Of a DNA stretch of 64,000 nucleotides, positions 60,731 to 64,000 are shown in pieces. A program made the position numbers and the translations under genes. The DNA comes from Staphylococcus simiae (GTDB lineage Bacteria; Bacillota; Bacilli; Staphylococcales; Staphylococcaceae): positions 496,001 to 560,000 of the forward strand of contig NZ_CP071589.1 in assembly GCF_017357005.1 (NCBI RefSeq), read 5' to 3'. The notes under the pieces are model-generated. The model made no database searches. It worked only from the letters and a program-made list of their open reading frames with translations, and had not been told where the DNA came from. The stretch's first letter is position 1; each line of letters opens with the position of its first letter.

Positions 60731-60749
60731 TAAAGGAGTGTATTAGATA

Positions 60750-61118
60750 ATGAAATTATTTATTATTTTAGGTGCATTAAATGCTATGATGGCTGTTGCA
60801 ACTGGCGCATTTGGTGCACATGGCTTAGAAGGAAAAGTATCAGATCATTATTTATCAGTATGGCAAAAAGCGACGACGTATCAAATGTATCACGGCTTAG
60901 CTATTGTTATCTTAGGTGTTATTAGTGGTACAACAGCAATTAATATTAACTGGGCAGGATGGTTAATGTTCTTTGGTATTGTCTTCTTTAGTGGTTCGCT
61001 ATATATTTTAGTATTAACACAAATTAAAATTTTAGGTGCGATAACACCAATTGGTGGCGTACTGTTTATTTTAGGTTGGATTATGTTAATCATTGCGACG
61101 TTTAAAGTCACTGGTTAA
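60750..61118 (+). CDS. DUF423 membrane protein (YwdK-like)
   Basis: A 122-residue protein with four predicted membrane segments (about residues 2-22, 43-63, 68-88 and 95-118). TGAFGAHGL and the [14 protein letters not shown] block are DUF423 signatures. ATG 60750 follows AAAGGAGTG, 19 bp after the YwdI-like gene. Third gene of the ung-ywdI-ywdK unit. Function unknown. Confidence 0.85.
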   Translation: MKLFIILGALNAMMAVATGAFGAHGLEGKVSDHYLSVWQKATTYQMYHGLAIVILGVISGTTAININWAGWLMFFGIVFFSGSLYILVLTQIKILGAITPIGGVLFILGWIMLIIATFKVTG

Positions 61119-61180
61119 TAGTGATTTCATTTACAAATTACACTTTATTTTTGTAAAAATTAATATTTATATAGAGTGAT

Positions 61181-61223
61181 AAACTCACCTTTTGGGTATA
61201 GTATACCTTCGAGGTGAGTTTTT
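61181..61223 (+). promoter_or_regulatory. Hairpin covering the APC transporter ribosome-binding site
   Basis: AAACTCACCTTTTGGGTATA (61181-61200) pairs with TATACCTTCGAGGTGAGTTT (61202-61221) apart from a four-base internal mismatch. The right arm contains AGGTGAG (61212-61218), the only good ribosome-binding site for ATG 61228, and TTTTT follows. It looks like a terminator whose right arm also hides the start site. Confidence 0.65.
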
Positions 61224-61227
61224 AATT

Positions 61228-62706
61228 ATGGAAAAAGAGACAAAAAAGATAGATAGAGGAGATTTAAAACAAAACCTATCTGAAAAATTTGTATGGGCAA
61301 TTGCCTATGGATCTTGTATAGGATGGGGTGCATTCATTTTACCAGGAGATTGGATTAAACAGTCAGGTCCAATTGCTGCATCAATAGGTATAGTTATTGG
61401 TGCTATATTAATGATTTTAATTGCAGTTAGTTACGGTGCCTTAGTTGAAAGATTCCCTGTATCAGGTGGCGCTTTTGCATTTAGTTTTTTAAGTTTTGGT
61501 AGATATGTAAGCTTTTTCTCATCATGGTTTTTAACATTTGGTTATGTTTGTGTCGTAGCATTAAACGCTACAGCATTTAGTTTATTAGTTAAGTTTTTGC
61601 TTCCTAATATATTAAATAATGGAAAATTATACACTATTGCAGGTTGGGATGTATACATAACAGAGATTATTATCGCAACTGTTTTATTATTAGTGTTTAT
61701 GTATGTTTCAATTAGAGGTGCTAGTGTTTCTGGCTCATTACAATATTACTTCTGCGTCGCGATGGTCATTGTAGTGTTATTAATGTTCTTTGGTTCATTT
61801 TTCGGAAACAATTTTTCATTACAAAATTTACAACCATTAGCATCACATGATAAAGGCTGGTTTGTATCTATAATTATGATTGTGGCAGTTGCACCGTGGG
61901 CATATGTTGGTTTTGATAATATACCTCAAACAGCTGAAGAGTTTAACTTTTCACCTAATAAGACGTTCAAACTTATTGTTTATAGTTTATTAGCAGCCGC
62001 ATTAACCTATGTCATTATGATTTTATATACAGGTTGGTTAAGTACATCAACTGCAAGTGTTCACGGTCAATTATGGATTACTGGTGCTGTAACGAAAACA
62101 GCATTTGGCTATCTAGGCTTAGGTGTATTAGCTATTGCAATCATGATGGGTATTTTTACTGGACTAAATGGTTTCTTAATGAGTTCAAGCCGTTTATTGT
62201 TCTCAATGGGACGTTCGGGAATAATGCCAACTGTATTTAGTAAATTGCATAGTAAATATAAAACACCTTATGTAGCCATTATATTCCTAGTAGCCGTGTC
62301 ATTAATTGCGCCTTGGTTAGGTAGAACAGCATTAACTTGGATAGTTAATATGTCGTCAACAGGTGTATCTATTGCTTATTTCATTACTTGTTTATCAGCT
62401 GCTAAATTATTTAGTTATAATAAACAAAGTAATACTTATGCACCAGTTTACAAGACATTTGCAATTATAGGTTCAGTCGTGTCATTCATCTTTTTAGGTT
62501 TATTATTAATCCCAGGATCTCCTGCAGCATTAACTGCACCTTCATATATAGCCTTAATAGGGTGGCTAGTTATTGGATTGGTTTTCTTTATCATTAGATA
62601 TCCAAAACTTAAAAAAATGGATAATGATGAATTAAGTCGTTTAATATTAAATAGAAGTGAACACGAAGTAGAAAATATGATAGATGAACCAGAAAAGGTT
62701 AAATAA
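61228..62706 (+). CDS. APC-superfamily amino acid permease
   Basis: A 492-residue transporter with about 12 hydrophobic segments. The first, AIAYGSCIGWGAFILPGDWI, has the glycine-rich unwound helix 1 typical of APC/LeuT-fold permeases, and segment 6 includes VAPWAYVGFDNIPQTAEEF, the other substrate-binding helix. It resembles amino-acid/amine exchangers (YbeC/YifK type). ATG 61228 has AGGTGAG 9 nt away, inside the hairpin at 61181-61223. Substrate unknown. Confidence 0.88.
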   Translation: MEKETKKIDRGDLKQNLSEKFVWAIAYGSCIGWGAFILPGDWIKQSGPIAASIGIVIGAILMILIAVSYGALVERFPVSGGAFAFSFLSFGRYVSFFSSWFLTFGYVCVVALNATAFSLLVKFLLPNILNNGKLYTIAGWDVYITEIIIATVLLLVFMYVSIRGASVSGSLQYYFCVAMVIVVLLMFFGSFFGNNFSLQNLQPLASHDKGWFVSIIMIVAVAPWAYVGFDNIPQTAEEFNFSPNKTFKLIVYSLLAAALTYVIMILYTGWLSTSTASVHGQLWITGAVTKTAFGYLGLGVLAIAIMMGIFTGLNGFLMSSSRLLFSMGRSGIMPTVFSKLHSKYKTPYVAIIFLVAVSLIAPWLGRTALTWIVNMSSTGVSIAYFITCLSAAKLFSYNKQSNTYAPVYKTFAIIGSVVSFIFLGLLLIPGSPAALTAPSYIALIGWLVIGLVFFIIRYPKLKKMDNDELSRLILNRSEHEVENMIDEPEKVK

Positions 62707-62829
62707 TTATAATGCAAAAAAGCATGTCGGTTGTTGTTAAAACAATGAGCTGACCCCAATTAGTGGGAATAAAATAAAAACACTTCCGTTGAATTCGTGT
62801 AAAATGAATCTAAACGGAGGTGTTTTTCT

Positions 62830-63141
62830 ATGAAAAGAGTATCTTATTCATTAGAAACTAAAAATAAAGCTATTGAAATGAAAAGTGCTGGTTATACTTC
62901 AAAACAAATTATGGAGACCTTAAATATTAGAAATAGAACACAGGTCGATACATGGTGGCGTTGGTATCGAAATGGAGAAAGTTATAGATTTTCTCAACAA
63001 GTAGGAAAACAGTACAGTTATGGCAAGGGTATTGAAGAATTAAGTGAATTAGAAAGACTAGAATTAGAGCTTAAAAGAAAAGATGTTGAATTGGACATTT
63101 TAAAAAAGTACAAAGAATTGGAAAGGAAGTGGTTCCAGTAG
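62830..63141 (+). CDS. IS3-family transposase OrfA
   Basis: A 103-residue DNA-binding protein. Its helix-turn-helix (TSKQIMETLNIRNRTQVDTW) binds the IS ends and a leucine-zipper-like C-terminus (LERLELELKRKDVELDILKK) mediates dimerisation. ATG after CGGAGGTG. The A_AAA_AAG sequence at 63102-63108, in the right phase, is a canonical -1 slippage site that would fuse OrfA to OrfB. Confidence 0.88.
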   Translation: MKRVSYSLETKNKAIEMKSAGYTSKQIMETLNIRNRTQVDTWWRWYRNGESYRFSQQVGKQYSYGKGIEELSELERLELELKRKDVELDILKKYKELERKWFQ

Positions 63142-63971
63142 TAGTTATAGAATTAGTAGAAGAATTGAAGGATAAGTATTCAACCAAAATGATACTTGAG
63201 GTTTTAAACATACCTAAATCAACATTTTATAGATGGAAAAAGAACCAAAATAAAATAGATTTTATTACTGAAAAAGTCATTGAATTATGTGAAGAAAACA
63301 ACTATACCTACGGTTATCGAAAGATTACAGCGCTAATTAATCAATCATCTTCTGTACCTGTTAATCATAAACGAATTCAGAGAATTATGCAGGAGAACAA
63401 TTTGAATTGTCGAGTTAGACCTAAAAAGGCTAAAAAAGCTGGATCTGCTTATTATAAAACAGATAATTTATTACAAAGACAATTTAAAGCTAATCAACCA
63501 ATGAAGTTACTAACTACTGACATTACTTATTTACCATTCGGTAATTCAATGTTGTATTTATCTTCGATTATGGATCTTTACAATGGAGAGATTGTGGCAT
63601 ATAAAATAGGATCTAAACAGGATCAAAATTTAGTTAACGAAACATTAAATCAACTAGATATACCCGAGGGTTGTATACTACATAGCGATCAGGGAAGTGT
63701 GTATACATCGTATTCTTACTATCACTTATGCGAAGAAAAAGGCATTGTCAGAAGCATGTCCCGTAAGGGAACACCTGCTGACAATGCCCCGATAGAAAGT
63801 TTCCATTCCTCGCTAAAGTGTGAAACCTTTTATCTCAACAATGAGCTTAGTAGCTCTAATAACATTGTAATCGATATTGTGGAAAAATACATTGATTATT
63901 ATAATAAATTTAGAATTCAACAAAAACTAGGCTACTTTTCTCCTATAGATTTTAGAAAATTAGCAGCCTAG
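63129..63971 (+). CDS. IS3-family transposase OrfB (DDE)
   Basis: A 280-residue integrase-fold protein made mainly as an OrfAB fusion. The DDE residues lie in TTDITYLPF, SDQGSVYTS and NAPIESFHSSLKCE, and an N-terminal HTH-21 domain reads YGYRKITALI. The frame is intact to TAG 63969, so the transposase looks functional. Confidence 0.9.
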   Translation: MVPVVVIELVEELKDKYSTKMILEVLNIPKSTFYRWKKNQNKIDFITEKVIELCEENNYTYGYRKITALINQSSSVPVNHKRIQRIMQENNLNCRVRPKKAKKAGSAYYKTDNLLQRQFKANQPMKLLTTDITYLPFGNSMLYLSSIMDLYNGEIVAYKIGSKQDQNLVNETLNQLDIPEGCILHSDQGSVYTSYSYYHLCEEKGIVRSMSRKGTPADNAPIESFHSSLKCETFYLNNELSSSNNIVIDIVEKYIDYYNKFRIQQKLGYFSPIDFRKLAA

Positions 63972-64000
63972 AATATAGTGTTTTTATTAAGTTCCCGTTT

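Larger units (their letters stand above)
62746..64000 (+). mobile_element. IS3-family (IS150-group) insertion sequence, cut by the window end
   Basis: The left end TGAGCTGACCCCAATTAGTG begins at about 62746, 40 bp after the permease stop. It is followed by orfA and orfB with a programmed frameshift signal, and the right end lies outside the window. An A-rich AAAAAAGCATG sequence just before the IS looks like half of the permease's terminator, suggesting the insertion split it. Confidence 0.8.

Overview
This is a chromosomal segment of a low-GC Gram-positive bacterium, almost certainly a Staphylococcus and probably a coagulase-negative species. The evidence is the gene order sigH-rpmG-secE-nusG-rplKA-rplJL-rpoBC-rpl7Ae-rpsL-rpsG-fusA-tuf, followed by the staphylococcal series amidohydrolase-kbl-hchA-araB-epimerase-ilvE-dgk/dck-tadA, an SD-repeat LPETG adhesin with two glycosyltransferases, then nagB-hxlAB-proP-pdxK-ung. 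I cannot fix the species from sequence alone. RpoB, RpsL and FusA align residue for residue with S. aureus numbering at the classic rifampicin, streptomycin and fusidic-acid positions and carry wild-type residues there.

Layout. 1-12.4 kb: end of sigH, Sec/NusG/ribosomal proteins, a methyltransferase, rpoB and rpoC, with structured leaders before rplK, rplA and rplJ. 12.4-14.3 kb: a complete group IIC intron with its reverse transcriptase, inserted just downstream of the rpoC terminator. 14.3-19.3 kb: L7Ae-like protein, rpsL, rpsG, fusA, tuf. 19.35-20.9 kb: a damaged ISL3-family element. 21-25.7 kb: M20 amidohydrolase, kbl, GNAT, Nudix, hchA. 25.8-34 kb: an accessory block with a TetR/SDR/hydrolase unit, and a pentitol-type unit (TarJ-like dehydrogenase, sugar-alcohol permease, DeoR regulator, divergent araB) with two CcpA cre-like sites between the divergent genes. 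34.4-41.8 kb: threonine-dehydrogenase-like SDR, ilvE, HAD, two deoxynucleoside kinases, tadA, Cof phosphatase, FMN reductase. 42-50 kb: adhesin locus with SdgA/SdgB-like glycosyltransferases and a frameshifted toroid-like protein. 50.3-55.3 kb: folE2-bshB2-yojF operon, nagB, hxlA-hxlB, HAD. 55.9-58.3 kb: frameshifted proP and a gene-poor stretch with a four-unit tandem repeat ending in a terminator. 58.3-62.7 kb: pdxK, ung, two small conserved genes, an APC transporter. 62.7 kb to the end: an IS3-family element running off the window.

The less ordinary content is mostly non-coding. A four-copy 67-bp repeat has a promoter-like sequence at one end and an intrinsic terminator at the other, so it may be a modular small RNA. 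A 294-bp MITE-like element has ISL3-type ends and a perfect 8-bp target duplication. Five copies of a modular intergenic repeat are scattered through the window. A hairpin hides the ribosome-binding site of the APC transporter. Three coding sequences (the ISL3 transposase, the toroid-like gene, proP) each lack one base in a short homopolymer; this could be real decay, phase variation or sequencing error, and raw reads would decide.

I saw no tRNA, rRNA or CRISPR array.
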